A DNA stretch of 64,000 nt. Source: Sphingobacterium sp. UBA5670 (GTDB taxonomy: Bacteria > Bacteroidota > Bacteroidia > Sphingobacteriales > Sphingobacteriaceae). Below, in pieces: positions 7,873 to 17,095 of this stretch. Positions within the stretch are counted from its first letter, which is position 1. Every line of letters starts with the position of its first letter. The stretch lies in contig NZ_DIIM01000005.1 in the NCBI RefSeq assembly GCF_002420705.1, forward strand, positions 226,096-290,095, given 5' to 3'. Both the position numbers and the translations under genes were made by a program. Under the pieces are notes generated by a model. It did not search any database. It had not been told where the DNA came from and saw nothing but the letters and a program-made list of their open reading frames with translations.

Positions 7873-10800
7873 TTAGAAAGTTGCATTTAGCGTAAGACCA
7901 TAGTTACGTGTTGCTGGCATCATAAAGATATCCACACCACTTAAGGAATTACCCGTAGACATCGTTACTTCAGGATCGAATGGAGCCTTTTTCGAAATAT
8001 AGAATAGGTTTCTTCCTACAGCATTTACACGCAGTTTTTTGAAGAAACTGTCTTTAATATTGAAGTCATAGCCGAAAGTCAATTCACGCAATCTCACTAC
8101 TGTTCCGTCATAAATATATTGACTGCTAACAGGGCCCATACCGGCAGTAGAAGTATACCATTTTTCGGCATCTACCGTTGTTACGGCTTTTCCGCTTGGT
8201 GTAACACCATTGATATTAACACCTCCATTGGCACGAGCGTCACCACTAGCTTTCGAGACACCGTATCCGTCAAGCAATGCTTGTGTCACAGACATCACTT
8301 GGTAGTCAAATTTACCGTCGATCAAGAAGCTTAAGTTGAAATTTTTATAATTAAAACTGTTGTTCCAACCCATTTGCCAAATTGGATTGGAGTTTCCAAG
8401 CTTGGTATAGTTGTTATTTTTCTGTGGAATACCGTCCTCAGAGATAAGGATTCGTCCTTGGTCGTCACGAACGAAGTCCTGTCCATAGATGTCACCGAAA
8501 GAACCACCAACTTGCAATTTGGATGCAAAATTATTACGTCCTTCACCTGTTAGTGTAAATTCGGAAATACCGTCAGCAAGTTTTACGATTTTGTTTTTAT
8601 TGTACGTAAAGTTGAGGCTTGTCGTCCATTTGAAATCGTCATTTCTGATCGCATCCAATGATACCAATGCTTCTACCCCTTGATTTTGAATGTCTCCGGC
8701 ATTAACCGCATACATGTTGTTGAGGGATGCATTTCCAGCTGCAATTTTGAAAAATTGATTAGTGGTGTTTGTTTTGTAATAAGTCACGTCTACATTCAGA
8801 CGGTTATTCCACATGCGCCATTCCGTACCAATCTCCAAGGAAGCTGTTTTCTCTGGCTTTAATTCTTTCAAGAAGGCAATGTCATTTACTGTTAGTACCG
8901 CATAAGGATCTACCCGGTTAGTGAGCAGTGTGGTATAAGGAGGAAGGTCGTTTCCGACTTTTGCGTATGAACCACGGATTTTGGCCATATTCACAAATTC
9001 TGGAAGATTAAGTTTGTCGTTCAATACAACACCCAAACCCACCGATGGATAAGCGTATGGGTTTTGCGGTGTATAGGCCAATGTGCTCGACCAATCCCAA
9101 CGTGAAGTCAGATCTAAATAAATCCAGTTGTCATAGGCTAAGTTAGCCGATGCAAATACCGATTGTAATTGTCTTCGATTAGCAGACAATGTCGAAGTGA
9201 CCGGAGTATTGGTATTCTGGATAAAGAATTGATTGGGAACTTTGAGTCCATCTTTACCGCTAGTAAAGTCTGTACCTTCTGTTTTCCAGTCGGTGATACT
9301 TGTTCCAACCAATCCGGTGATCTGTAATTTATCGCCAATATTAAAGTTCATGTTGGCGGTCAAATCACCATATTGTTGGGTGATCGTAGTATTGGTATAG
9401 CTATAAGCTCCATTTTCACGCGCTAAAATATGTTGCGTTCCTGCATAAGCTTTTCTGTCCCATACTTCGCTGGTGCGGTCTACACTACCACGGGCCTGTA
9501 CGCTGATCCATGGCGCAATTTTGTATTTAGCACTACCGTTTAGGAGTAGACGATTGCGTGTAGAACGTGTTGAATTACGGTTCATAATCCACCATGGATT
9601 TTGTTGAGTTGTCTCGTCATCCGAAAGTGTAAACCAGTTTTGATCATAGAGATTACGACTTGTGTTGAAGGTTTCGTAATTTTTATAATCCGCGATATTT
9701 AAGCTTCGAGGTAATAGGTAGGTTCCAACTAGGGGGTTATAATAAAAACCCGAAGTAGGCGCATTGTCCAATTTTTGTGTAATGTAGTTGGCGCTTCCTT
9801 CAACGGTCAACTTATTATCAAAGAATGAAGCACTCTCTTTGAGGTTGAAATTGTGACGCATCAGGTCATTTTCTGGAAGTATACCTTTAGCAAGGGTATT
9901 GGCATAAGAGAAGTAAGTTTGATTTTTTTCGTTACCTCCGGATAATGTCAATGAATTGGTGAAGTTGCTACCTGTGCGGAAAAATTCGCCTACATTGTCA
10001 TAGTTGGCGCCATTGGTTTTGTCTCCCCAGCTAAACACACTGGTGTTACTGTTTTTACCGCCTGAACCTTGACCGTACTGGTTTTGGAATTTCGGTGTCG
10101 ATACAGCTTGTTCTATCTGTGCACTTGATGAGAAATTGATCGTTGTGCGGCCTTGCTTGCCTGATTTTGTTGTGACCAAGATAACGCCGTTGGCAGCTTG
10201 ACTACCATATAATGCCGCTGCAGATGCTCCTTTTAATACGGAGATGTTTTCGATATCTTCTGGATTGATCAATGAAATAGGGTCGCCACCATCACGCTGT
10301 CCACCGAAGACGTTGTCTGGCTGGCTGGCCAATGTCTGGTTGTTGATTGGAACCCCATCCACAACGTAAAGTACCTGGTTGTTGCCGGAGGCCGATTTGT
10401 TACCACGCAAAATAACTTTTGCTGAACCACCTGGTCCAGAAGAGCTAGAAGCGATGTTAACACCCGCGACTTTACCATTTAAATTATTGGCCAAGTTGGT
10501 GCTTTTAACTTTGTTTAGTTCGTCACCACTCACCTGTTGTGTAGAGTATGTTAATGATTTCTGTGCACGGCTAATACCCAAAGCGGTAACGACCACACTT
10601 TCCAGTTGCTGTGTCTGTTCATCGAGACTTACAGTTACTGTCGTTTCTCCAGGTCCTAATGTGACTGTCTTATTTTCATAACCGACAGTACTGATATTTA
10701 ATACACGGTTTTTGTCGTCGACATTGATCTGGAATGCACCTTTAACATCCGTTGAACTTGCGTTGGAAGTGCCCAATACTTTGATTGTGGCACCTGGAAT

Positions 10801-10932
10801 AGGAGCTTTAGTTTTAGCGTCTACAACCGTTCCCTTAATCTGGTTGGTTTGCGCGTGCAATAAAGATGCTGAAAAAAGCATTGTTGGAACAATACCTAAC
10901 ACCCTTAATGTAGAGTATAATTTGTTATTCAT
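7873..10932 (-). CDS. SusC/RagA-type TonB-dependent outer-membrane transporter
   Basis: This is a 1019-residue TonB-linked barrel that imports oligomeric nutrients together with the SusD-like lipoprotein downstream. A signal peptide (about residues 1-27, ending LLHAQ) precedes a carboxypeptidase-regulatory-like domain (IKGTVVDAKTKAPIPGATIKV). The TonB-box-like segment LESVVVTALGI is near residue 110. The plug then carries VLYVVDGVPINNQ and the SusC signature INPEDIENISVLKGASAAALYGSQAANGVI. The beta-barrel ends with an aromatic terminus (LTLNATF). There is no N-terminal STN domain, so sigma/anti-sigma signalling is not indicated. It forms a two-gene unit with 6106-7776. Confidence 0.95.
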   Translation of the reverse strand: MNNKLYSTLRVLGIVPTMLFSASLLHAQTNQIKGTVVDAKTKAPIPGATIKVLGTSNASSTDVKGAFQINVDDKNRVLNISTVGYENKTVTLGPGETTVTVSLDEQTQQLESVVVTALGISRAQKSLTYSTQQVSGDELNKVKSTNLANNLNGKVAGVNIASSSSGPGGSAKVILRGNKSASGNNQVLYVVDGVPINNQTLASQPDNVFGGQRDGGDPISLINPEDIENISVLKGASAAALYGSQAANGVILVTTKSGKQGRTTINFSSSAQIEQAVSTPKFQNQYGQGSGGKNSNTSVFSWGDKTNGANYDNVGEFFRTGSNFTNSLTLSGGNEKNQTYFSYANTLAKGILPENDLMRHNFNLKESASFFDNKLTVEGSANYITQKLDNAPTSGFYYNPLVGTYLLPRSLNIADYKNYETFNTSRNLYDQNWFTLSDDETTQQNPWWIMNRNSTRSTRNRLLLNGSAKYKIAPWISVQARGSVDRTSEVWDRKAYAGTQHILARENGAYSYTNTTITQQYGDLTANMNFNIGDKLQITGLVGTSITDWKTEGTDFTSGKDGLKVPNQFFIQNTNTPVTSTLSANRRQLQSVFASANLAYDNWIYLDLTSRWDWSSTLAYTPQNPYAYPSVGLGVVLNDKLNLPEFVNMAKIRGSYAKVGNDLPPYTTLLTNRVDPYAVLTVNDIAFLKELKPEKTASLEIGTEWRMWNNRLNVDVTYYKTNTTNQFFKIAAGNASLNNMYAVNAGDIQNQGVEALVSLDAIRNDDFKWTTSLNFTYNKNKIVKLADGISEFTLTGEGRNNFASKLQVGGSFGDIYGQDFVRDDQGRILISEDGIPQKNNNYTKLGNSNPIWQMGWNNSFNYKNFNLSFLIDGKFDYQVMSVTQALLDGYGVSKASGDARANGGVNINGVTPSGKAVTTVDAEKWYTSTAGMGPVSSQYIYDGTVVRLRELTFGYDFNIKDSFFKKLRVNAVGRNLFYISKKAPFDPEVTMSTGNSLSGVDIFMMPATRNYGLTLNATF

Positions 10933-11362
10933 ATAGTATATGTGTTATATTCAGTTTTTTATATACATATTTTCATAACGGTGAAATTTCTAATGAAATG
11001 GGCTAATTCCATTTAGCATTTTGGTTAGAAGAGGGGATATTGAATAATCGGGGGGCGAAATAAGTGATTATTTATAATAGTATAAGCTATTCAATACCTA
11101 GTTATAGGAAGAAAAGAGCGGTGTGATTTCCCTTAATAAAAATCTAATTTACTATAGTTGAGCAAAAATCAAAAATTTTATGAAACAAAAATGATACATC
11201 TGGTATTGTTTTTCGATTTAAGGTATTGATAATGATTTTGTTATGTGTTTTGTCATTTTTTTGAGTAGAGATAGTAATTTTGTCTTTCACGATAAGAAGA
11301 TATGTTCTATGGGATTTCAGACCATTTACTTGACTAAAAAGTTATTGCTGGATATGCGTGAT
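10933..11362. other. Intergenic region upstream of the minus-strand susC
   Basis: This 430-base AT-rich region lies between the susC start and the end of the EamA transporter gene, both minus strand. It should hold the susC promoter, but I find only imperfect TAnnTTTG matches (several ATTTTTG strings at 11160-11200 read on the minus strand). No gene or clear hairpin is visible. Confidence 0.4.
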
Positions 11363-12295
11363 CTATCCTTTAGCCTGTGCCCTTGATCCGGAAAAAGTCT
11401 CTTTGATGTTTTTGATATTAAATAAGATAATTGCGAGGAGTATAATTCCATAAGCAACATACTTAATTGGCGAAACAGGTTCTTGAAAATAAGCTACAGC
11501 TAAAGTAAATGCGATCAGTGGGTTGATATAGAGGAGCACACCGGTTGTTGTTGATGAAATGCCAATGAGTGCATACATGCTCAGGAAAAGGGGGATGATC
11601 GTGAATAAAGACGCGATAAGAAATATCGTGCCCCAAAACAGAGGTTCAGCAGGGATTGCATGATGATTATAGATCAGTTTAGGGATTACAAACAAGGCAC
11701 ATATACTGAGCTGGACGACCAATTGGTGGAGTTTGTCAAACCCGGTGGAAACCCGTTGCACAATTAGATAGAAAGCGTAACAGGTGGCAATCGTAGCCGC
11801 CCAGAGGACATCGTTTAATGAGCCATTAGCCAGCAGGCAGACGCTGCCGAAAGCAATAAAAAGCGCTATTTTTTGCCAAAGGGTCAATTGTTCCCTGAGT
11901 ATGATATAGGCTCCAGCTGCGGTGATGAGTGGGCAGGTCAGGTAAGCCAATGCGGCAGACTGGATGCTGATATGGTTGACGGCATAGATATAGGTAAACC
12001 AATTTCCAAAGATTAATCCCGAGGCCAGCAGGGTAAGGCAGATCTGACGAAGCTTGCCCGTCCGAGGTAGGAGCCGGAACTTATGGATATCAGCAGTCAT
12101 GGTTTTTCTGCGGAAAAGCAAAAGATAAATCCAGAGTACCAGGAGCGCAGTGATTATTCTAAAATACAGAATATCTTCGGCAGGATAATCCCTTATCCAC
12201 CGTACGGGGATAGACATAAATCCCCAGATGAAAGGGGCCAAAAAAGCCGCGAAAAGATATTTTCCGCGGCTTGCTGTTTCGTTGCTGTTTTCCAC
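11363..12295 (-). CDS. EamA/DMT-family transporter (RarD-like)
   Basis: This is a 310-residue inner-membrane protein with ten predicted hydrophobic segments in two EamA repeats, a drug/metabolite transporter fold. Diagnostic stretches are FLAPFIWGFMSIPVRWIR in helix 1, a glycine-rich AALAYLTCPLITAAGAYIILREQL at the end of repeat 1, and TTTGVLLYINPLIAFTLAVAYFQEP in repeat 2. The substrate is unknown. The start is GTG at 12295, 3 nt after the ridA stop; the next ATG lies inside the first membrane helix, so GTG is preferred. Tight spacing makes it the last gene of a small operon with ridA and a 43-residue peptide. Confidence 0.88.
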   Translation of the reverse strand: MENSNETASRGKYLFAAFLAPFIWGFMSIPVRWIRDYPAEDILYFRIITALLVLWIYLLLFRRKTMTADIHKFRLLPRTGKLRQICLTLLASGLIFGNWFTYIYAVNHISIQSAALAYLTCPLITAAGAYIILREQLTLWQKIALFIAFGSVCLLANGSLNDVLWAATIATCYAFYLIVQRVSTGFDKLHQLVVQLSICALFVIPKLIYNHHAIPAEPLFWGTIFLIASLFTIIPLFLSMYALIGISSTTTGVLLYINPLIAFTLAVAYFQEPVSPIKYVAYGIILLAIILFNIKNIKETFSGSRAQAKG

Positions 12296-12298
12296 GGA

Positions 12299-12685
12299 CT
12301 AATCTTTCCAGGCAATGACCGAAATCTCGACATTTACATTCTTGGGAAGGGTTTTTACCGCAACACACTCACGTGCTGGTTGCGCTTCTTTAAAATATTC
12401 TGCATAGACTTCATTGACTAAGGCAAAATTACCCATATCGCTCAGAAAAATGGAGGCCTTGACAACATCCTCAAAAGTATAGCCAGCATTTGTCAGAATA
12501 GCTTCTATATTTTTCAGTACCTGATGTGTTTCGTCTTTTACACCTGATGAAATTAACTCCATTGTTTCTGGGATCAGAGGAATTTGTCCAGAGACGTATA
12601 ATGTATTACCGGCTTTGATTGCCTGGTTATAGGGGCCAATTGCTGCAGGAGCGTTGTCGGTATTTAAGATTTCTTTTTTTGACAT
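12299..12685 (-). CDS. RidA family reactive intermediate/imine deaminase
   Basis: This is a 128-residue trimeric cytosolic enzyme of the RidA/YjgF/UK114 family, which hydrolyses reactive 2-aminoacrylate-type enamines and imines produced by PLP enzymes. The family pattern is complete: PAAIGPYNQAIKAGNTLYVSGQIPL near residues 13-37, a central helix HQVLKNIEAILTNAGYTFEDVVK, and the C-terminal signature ARECVAVKTLPKNVNVEISVIA containing the conserved Arg that binds the substrate carboxylate. The length is typical. It is translated 12 nt after the small membrane peptide and 3 nt before the EamA gene. Confidence 0.95.
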   Translation of the reverse strand: MSKKEILNTDNAPAAIGPYNQAIKAGNTLYVSGQIPLIPETMELISSGVKDETHQVLKNIEAILTNAGYTFEDVVKASIFLSDMGNFALVNEVYAEYFKEAQPARECVAVKTLPKNVNVEISVIAWKD

Positions 12686-12697
12686 GGATTACAGTGT

Positions 12698-12829
12698 TTA
12701 GGAGGTAAAAAATATTTTGTAGATCAGGCCCAATAAAAAGACAATAATGGCCGTTGCATTAATGATATGCATCGCTTTTATGCTTCCATTTGTCGGGCGA
12801 TCTGCGTTACGCTTTCTAAAAAAGTACAT
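12698..12829 (-). CDS. Small single-pass membrane peptide, 43 residues
   Basis: A short ORF starting ATG at 12829 encodes a peptide with a basic N-terminus (MYFFRKRNADRPTNGS) followed by one hydrophobic helix (about residues 21-41, MHIINATAIIVFLLGLIYKIFF). This fits an N-in or C-in single-pass inner-membrane protein. It sits 12 nt upstream of ridA on the same strand with no terminator between. It resembles short conserved Bacteroidota proteins (possibly the DUF6728 group), but that assignment is from memory of the pattern and uncertain. Function unknown. Confidence 0.6.
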   Translation of the reverse strand: MYFFRKRNADRPTNGSIKAMHIINATAIIVFLLGLIYKIFFTS

Positions 12830-12977
12830 GGAACTAAGTTACAACAGTAAATTAGAAAGTTAAAATGAAAAGATTAAAAACTTTGAAAGGTTTTCTGTTG
12901 AGCTGTGAAACAAAATCTTGTACAAATGGCTGAGATTTTTTGAATATTAGTAAATTGGTGAACGAAATTGAAATTTT

Positions 12978-14084
12978 ATGAATAAGGTAGCATTAATTGG
13001 GGGTAAAATATATTCAGGTGAGGCGATTTTCGAGCAAAAGGCATTACTGATCAGCGAAGGTAAGATTGATGGGATTGTCCATGATCATGAAATACCTTCA
13101 GATTATGTGAGTTATCCGGTGAACGGAGCTAATATCTGCGCTGGGCTGATTGATCTTCAATTGTATGGTGACGGCTCGGACCTTTATTCGGCAGAGCGAA
13201 GTGTAGCCTCTCTGGAGCGTATCACCGAAGGTTTGGTCCAAAAAGGCACAACTTCTTTTATGATGACCTTAGCGACCAATACCATACCCGTCTTTCAGGA
13301 TGCCATTCGCGTGGCGGCAGATTTTCAGCACGATGCATTTTTAGGATTGCATCTGGAAGGACCCTTTTTAAATCCTAAAAAACGAGGTGCACATCCCGCG
13401 GAATTAATTATCGAGCCAACAAAGGAAAATATTGACGATCTTTTGGTCGGAAATCAGGTTGTCAAGATGATGACCATAGCGCCTGAACGTATAGCGGACG
13501 ATGTGTTACAGCACTTACAGGGCTACAATTTGCTGCTCAGTGCAGGACATAGTGATGCGACTTTCGAAGAGGGAACGCGCGGTTACGATCTGGGAATCCC
13601 CACGAGTACGCACCTGTTTAATGCAATGTCGCCTTTACATCATCGTGAGGTCGGGTTGGTCGGTGCAATTTTTAATCATCCGACAGCGCAAGCAAGTATT
13701 ATTATCGATGGGCATCATGTAAGTTTTGAAGCCGTGAAAATTGCAAAACGTCAGATGGGAGCCCGCCTGTTTATGATTACCGATGCTGTAGCCGCGTGCG
13801 ATAAAGATATTTATCAGCATGTATTGAACGATGGATATTATGCTTTGCCGGACGGCACCATTTCAGGGGCCGCAATCTCCTTGCTTGAGGGGGTAAAAAA
13901 TGCTGTTCAAAAGGTTGGCATACCACTCGATGAGGCGATCCGAATGGCTACGCTGTATCCGGCAAACCTTTTAAAGAGAGTGGATATTGGAAACCTTAAT
14001 AAGGGAAGCATGGCGAATGTCATAGTCTTTAACGACGACTTTAAGTTGGAGCAGGTGATCTTCAAAGGCGAGTTGAAGTTCTGA
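12978..14084 (+). CDS. nagA: N-acetylglucosamine-6-phosphate deacetylase
   Basis: NagA (368 residues) hydrolyses GlcNAc-6-phosphate to glucosamine-6-phosphate and acetate in the cytosol, the entry step of amino-sugar catabolism and wall recycling. Visible motifs are LGLHLEGPFLNPKKRGAHP with the metal-binding Glu (about residue 125), LSAGHSDATFEEG with a metal His near residue 193, THLFNAMSPLHHREVGLVGA near 210-230, and ITDAVAA with the catalytic Asp near 270. The product of MurQ, encoded at 34411, is this enzyme's substrate. It is divergent from the ridA operon, and a glycosidase lipoprotein gene follows within 100 bases. Confidence 0.95.
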   Translation: MNKVALIGGKIYSGEAIFEQKALLISEGKIDGIVHDHEIPSDYVSYPVNGANICAGLIDLQLYGDGSDLYSAERSVASLERITEGLVQKGTTSFMMTLATNTIPVFQDAIRVAADFQHDAFLGLHLEGPFLNPKKRGAHPAELIIEPTKENIDDLLVGNQVVKMMTIAPERIADDVLQHLQGYNLLLSAGHSDATFEEGTRGYDLGIPTSTHLFNAMSPLHHREVGLVGAIFNHPTAQASIIIDGHHVSFEAVKIAKRQMGARLFMITDAVAACDKDIYQHVLNDGYYALPDGTISGAAISLLEGVKNAVQKVGIPLDEAIRMATLYPANLLKRVDIGNLNKGSMANVIVFNDDFKLEQVIFKGELKF

Positions 14085-14179
14085 TCCTATTTCCGACAAG
14101 ATCGGTCGTTTGACCCAGATTGACTAATATTATATGTATCTTCGTTAGTTATTTTGAAAAAACACTATTCTATAGATTG

Positions 14180-15805
14180 ATGAAACGTTCCCTATTATTT
14201 TTAGCGACGGCTCTTTTTGTTTTGTCTTCTTGTTCATCCAAGAAAAATAAAAAGCAGGAGCCTGTCAATACCACAACTACAAATGTCGAAATTGTAAAAA
14301 AAGATCCACCCTCGATACCCAAGCGAGAAAGGGTAAAGAATACAGTTGAAACGAAAGAGCAGCCTGTTGCTGAAAAAAAGAAGGAAATTGTTGTCGATCT
14401 TCCCAAGTTACCACGTGAATTTCGGGCGGCCTGGGTTGCTTCTGTTGCCAATATCAATTGGCCCAGCAAGAACAATCTGAGTACAGCTGAACAACAGCAG
14501 GAAGCGATTGGTATCTTGGATTTTTTGAAAAACAATAATTTTAATGCGGTAATTTTCCAGGTTCGTCCATCGGCGGATGCATTCTATAAAAGTGATCTTG
14601 AGCCTTGGTCGTTCTTTTTGACCGGTACAGAAGGGCAAGCGCCCTCTCCTTACTACGACCCACTTGATTTCTGGGTTGAACAGGCGCATAAAAGAGGAAT
14701 CGAGCTGCATGTTTGGTTGAACCCTTATCGTGCGCATCATACCGCTGGCGGTGCTGTTACATCGGCTTCTATGGCGCGCAAAATGCCCGAGTCGGTTGTC
14801 AAATTGAGACAGGGCTATTATTGGTTTGATCCATCCAAACAATCGACACAGGATCATGCAGCACGTGTGGTTATGGATATTGTCAAACGTTATGATATCG
14901 ATGGTGTACATTTTGATGATTATTTCTACCCTTATGCTGAATATAATGGCGGACAGGATTTTCCGGACTCGGATAGTTACAATGAATACAAACGCAATGG
15001 AGGGGATCTATCGCGCGGAGACTTTCGTAGAAATAGCGTAAATACCTTTATCGAACGTATTTATAAAGATATTAAGAGAGAGAAGAATTTTGTAAAATTC
15101 GGTATTAGTCCTTTTGGTATCTGGAAACCAGGTTATCCATCAGGAATTCAAGGCTCCAGCCAGTATGATATGCTTTATGCAGATGCTAAATTATGGTTGA
15201 ATAAGGGTTGGATTGACTATTTTGCTCCCCAGCTATATTGGCCTATACAGCCAGCTAAACAGAGTTATACGGCGCTGTTAAAATGGTGGGAAAGTGAAAA
15301 CACGTTGGGACGCCACCTTTGGCCAGGTATCAACACCGTTGGTAGACGCGGTCCGGAGTATGTTCAGGAAATTGTCAATCAAGTGGAGGCAGCAAGGACA
15401 CTATTACCGGATAACCGGGAAGGTGTGATCCACTGGAGCTTGGCTGGATTGACTAAAAATCCTGCTATGACACAAGCCTTGGTTAATGGTCCTTATCAGG
15501 TTAAAGCATTGGTGCCTACTAGCCCATGGTTGAATGCTAATCCCTTATTGAAGCCGACTTTGTTGGTCACTCCACAAGGCGGTCATGTCTTTGTGAAATG
15601 GCAACATCAGCAAATCGATCAGGTAGCAAAATGGGTATTGTATCTCAACTACGGTGGTGTATGGCAATATGAGATTTTGGAACCTGGAGTCACAAGTAAG
15701 GATATTCCAACGACATTGAACAACAAAAAATTGGAGTATGTTGCAGTTAAAGCTGTTGACCGTTTAAGTAACGAAGGGCCTTATGCTGCAGAAAAGATAA
15801 AATAA
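14180..15805 (+). CDS. GHL10/DUF187 glycoside hydrolase lipoprotein (DigH/YngK-like)
   Basis: The protein has 541 residues from the ATG at 14180; an upstream TTG at 14120 would place 20 extra residues before an obvious lipoprotein signal, MKRSLLFLATALFVLSSCSS (Cys at about 18). A Lys/Pro-rich linker leads into a TIM-barrel starting LPREFRAAWVASVANINWPS. Landmarks are HVWLNPYRAHH, YDIDGVHFDDYFYPY (Asp-rich catalytic-type loop), FGISPFGIWKPGYPSGIQG and IDYFAPQLYWPI. A C-terminal fibronectin-like domain follows. The family includes E. coli DigH, which cuts peptidoglycan glycan strands lacking stem peptides, so a wall-related role is a reasonable inference next to nagA and near the MurNAc locus. 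Confidence 0.88.
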   Translation: MKRSLLFLATALFVLSSCSSKKNKKQEPVNTTTTNVEIVKKDPPSIPKRERVKNTVETKEQPVAEKKKEIVVDLPKLPREFRAAWVASVANINWPSKNNLSTAEQQQEAIGILDFLKNNNFNAVIFQVRPSADAFYKSDLEPWSFFLTGTEGQAPSPYYDPLDFWVEQAHKRGIELHVWLNPYRAHHTAGGAVTSASMARKMPESVVKLRQGYYWFDPSKQSTQDHAARVVMDIVKRYDIDGVHFDDYFYPYAEYNGGQDFPDSDSYNEYKRNGGDLSRGDFRRNSVNTFIERIYKDIKREKNFVKFGISPFGIWKPGYPSGIQGSSQYDMLYADAKLWLNKGWIDYFAPQLYWPIQPAKQSYTALLKWWESENTLGRHLWPGINTVGRRGPEYVQEIVNQVEAARTLLPDNREGVIHWSLAGLTKNPAMTQALVNGPYQVKALVPTSPWLNANPLLKPTLLVTPQGGHVFVKWQHQQIDQVAKWVLYLNYGGVWQYEILEPGVTSKDIPTTLNNKKLEYVAVKAVDRLSNEGPYAAEKIK

Positions 15806-15829
15806 CGAGCTGTTGTGTCATAAACACTT

Positions 15830-15866
15830 AAAAAAGGGATATCTGAATTTTGGATATCCCTTTTTT
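15830..15866 (+). terminator. Intrinsic terminator after the GHL10 gene
   Basis: A 14-bp stem with core AAGGGATATC / GATATCCCTT (15830-15843 with 15853-15866) and a T run begins 24 nt after the glycosidase stop codon. Confidence 0.85.
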
Positions 15867-15949
15867 GATATGGTGTCATTATCCCCCTGTTGGAGCTTTT
15901 CGTTGGCTATTATCATTCGCGGTATGTGTGAGGTCATAATGGTTTTGTT

Positions 15950-15979
15950 TTGAATTGTGATTTATCGAAGGTAAATTTA
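15950..15979 (+). promoter_or_regulatory. Possible promoter of the acyl-CoA thioesterase gene
   Basis: TAAATTTA (15972-15979) is one mismatch from TAnnTTTG and lies 19 nt after TTG at 15950-15952, which puts the ATG only 5 nt downstream. The resulting transcript would be leaderless or nearly so. Confidence 0.3.
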
Positions 15980-15984
15980 TAGGT

Positions 15985-16539
15985 ATGGAAGAAATCTATA
16001 AAACAGTAAGCGACTCTGTGATTCGAATGTCACAGCTGATGTTGCCCTCTAATGCTAATTTTGGGGGTAAAATTCACGGAGGTTATATTTTATCATTGAT
16101 GGACCAGATCGCATTCGCTGTAGCATCCAAATTTTCTGCGCATTATTGTGTGACGGCGTCCGTTGGCAAAGTTGATTTTTTGAAGCCTATTGATGTGGGG
16201 GAATTAGTGACATTGATCGCTTCTGTGAATTATGTCGGTAATTCTTCTATGGAAGTCGGTATTCGGGTCGAAGCCATGAATATTCAAACGGGTGAAACCA
16301 AGCATTGTAATTCCTCTTATTTTACGATGGTGGCGAAAGATGAAACAGGCAAGCCTGCCCGGGTTCCAAGATTAATTTTGGAGACTGAAAAAGATGTATT
16401 TCGTTTCTACCGTTGTGTGGTGAAAATGGAGGTTGACAAAGAAAGAGACCGTGCGATTCATGATCTGGAGACAGATTCCGCCGAGCAGCAGGCCTATATT
16501 ACGGAACATTTTGATGTAAAGATCAATCTGCCCTCCTAG
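15985..16539 (+). CDS. Hotdog-fold acyl-CoA thioesterase
   Basis: This is a 184-residue cytosolic thioesterase of the BFIT/BACH-type acyl-CoA hydrolase family, which releases CoA from acyl-CoA. The hotdog domain covers residues 10-130: MLPSNANFGGKIHGGYILSLMDQIAFAVASKFS is the long central helix with the Asn and Asp characteristic of this clade, followed by TASVGKVDFLKPIDVGELVTLIASVNYVGNSSMEVGIRVEA. A C-terminal tail of about 50 charged residues has no obvious domain. It is monocistronic between a terminator and the locus upstream of susC. Confidence 0.9.
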   Translation: MEEIYKTVSDSVIRMSQLMLPSNANFGGKIHGGYILSLMDQIAFAVASKFSAHYCVTASVGKVDFLKPIDVGELVTLIASVNYVGNSSMEVGIRVEAMNIQTGETKHCNSSYFTMVAKDETGKPARVPRLILETEKDVFRFYRCVVKMEVDKERDRAIHDLETDSAEQQAYITEHFDVKINLPS

Positions 16540-17095
16540 CGCTGTTTTTTCGTTTGCCCCTTGCCTAGGCTGTATTTCTTGCAACCTTCAAAGTATTTGA
16601 GTATATCTTTGATTGGGGGCCGATTTGCACCAGATTCGGTTCATTAATAGATTTGTACAGCTACTGACCAAATGTTGACACTCACGCCCGTTTTCGAGTA
16701 AATACCATTGTTGTTATAAATGAGCCTGCATATTTGAATATCTTATTGTCTAAAGGCGCTGTTGTTTGTTGGATACTGCGTGTTATTGGTCATTTTGTTG
16801 CAATCGTATAGGAATTTTATGTGGCAGACGGTAAAACTGTCTTGCTAAATGCTTTTATAAGTTGTTTTTGTTTCGATTTTGCTGTGCTGTGCATTTTTGT
16901 ATCTATTTTTATTGGTATTTGCGGTTGTTTTGCTGTCAGATTATGCGTTAATGTGTTTATTGCTATTTCTTTTTCAAATAATTGCGCATAAACTTGCATT
17001 AATTAGAAGCATTTCATAGTATTGTGTAGTAATTGATATAAACCTTGGGTTGGAACCGCCCGTTATGGAAAATTATTAACAACTAACTAAAAACC
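16540..17095. other. Intergenic region upstream of the first susC of the wall-scavenging locus
   Basis: This is 556 bases, T-rich on the plus strand from about 16740. It holds a copy of the 17-bp motif GCGCATAAACTTGCATT at 16984-17000 about 100 bases ahead of the susC start. An imperfect -7 element, TAGTATTG (17018-17025), may follow it. I see no coding sequence with features of a real gene. Confidence 0.5.
16984..17000 (+). promoter_or_regulatory. Copy of the recurrent 17-bp motif (candidate operator)
   Basis: GCGCATAAACTTGCATT agrees with the consensus ATGCATAAAnnTGCAAT at most positions. The same element occurs before namZ (23139) and twice before the metallophosphoesterase gene (29899, 29930). 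Confidence 0.4.
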
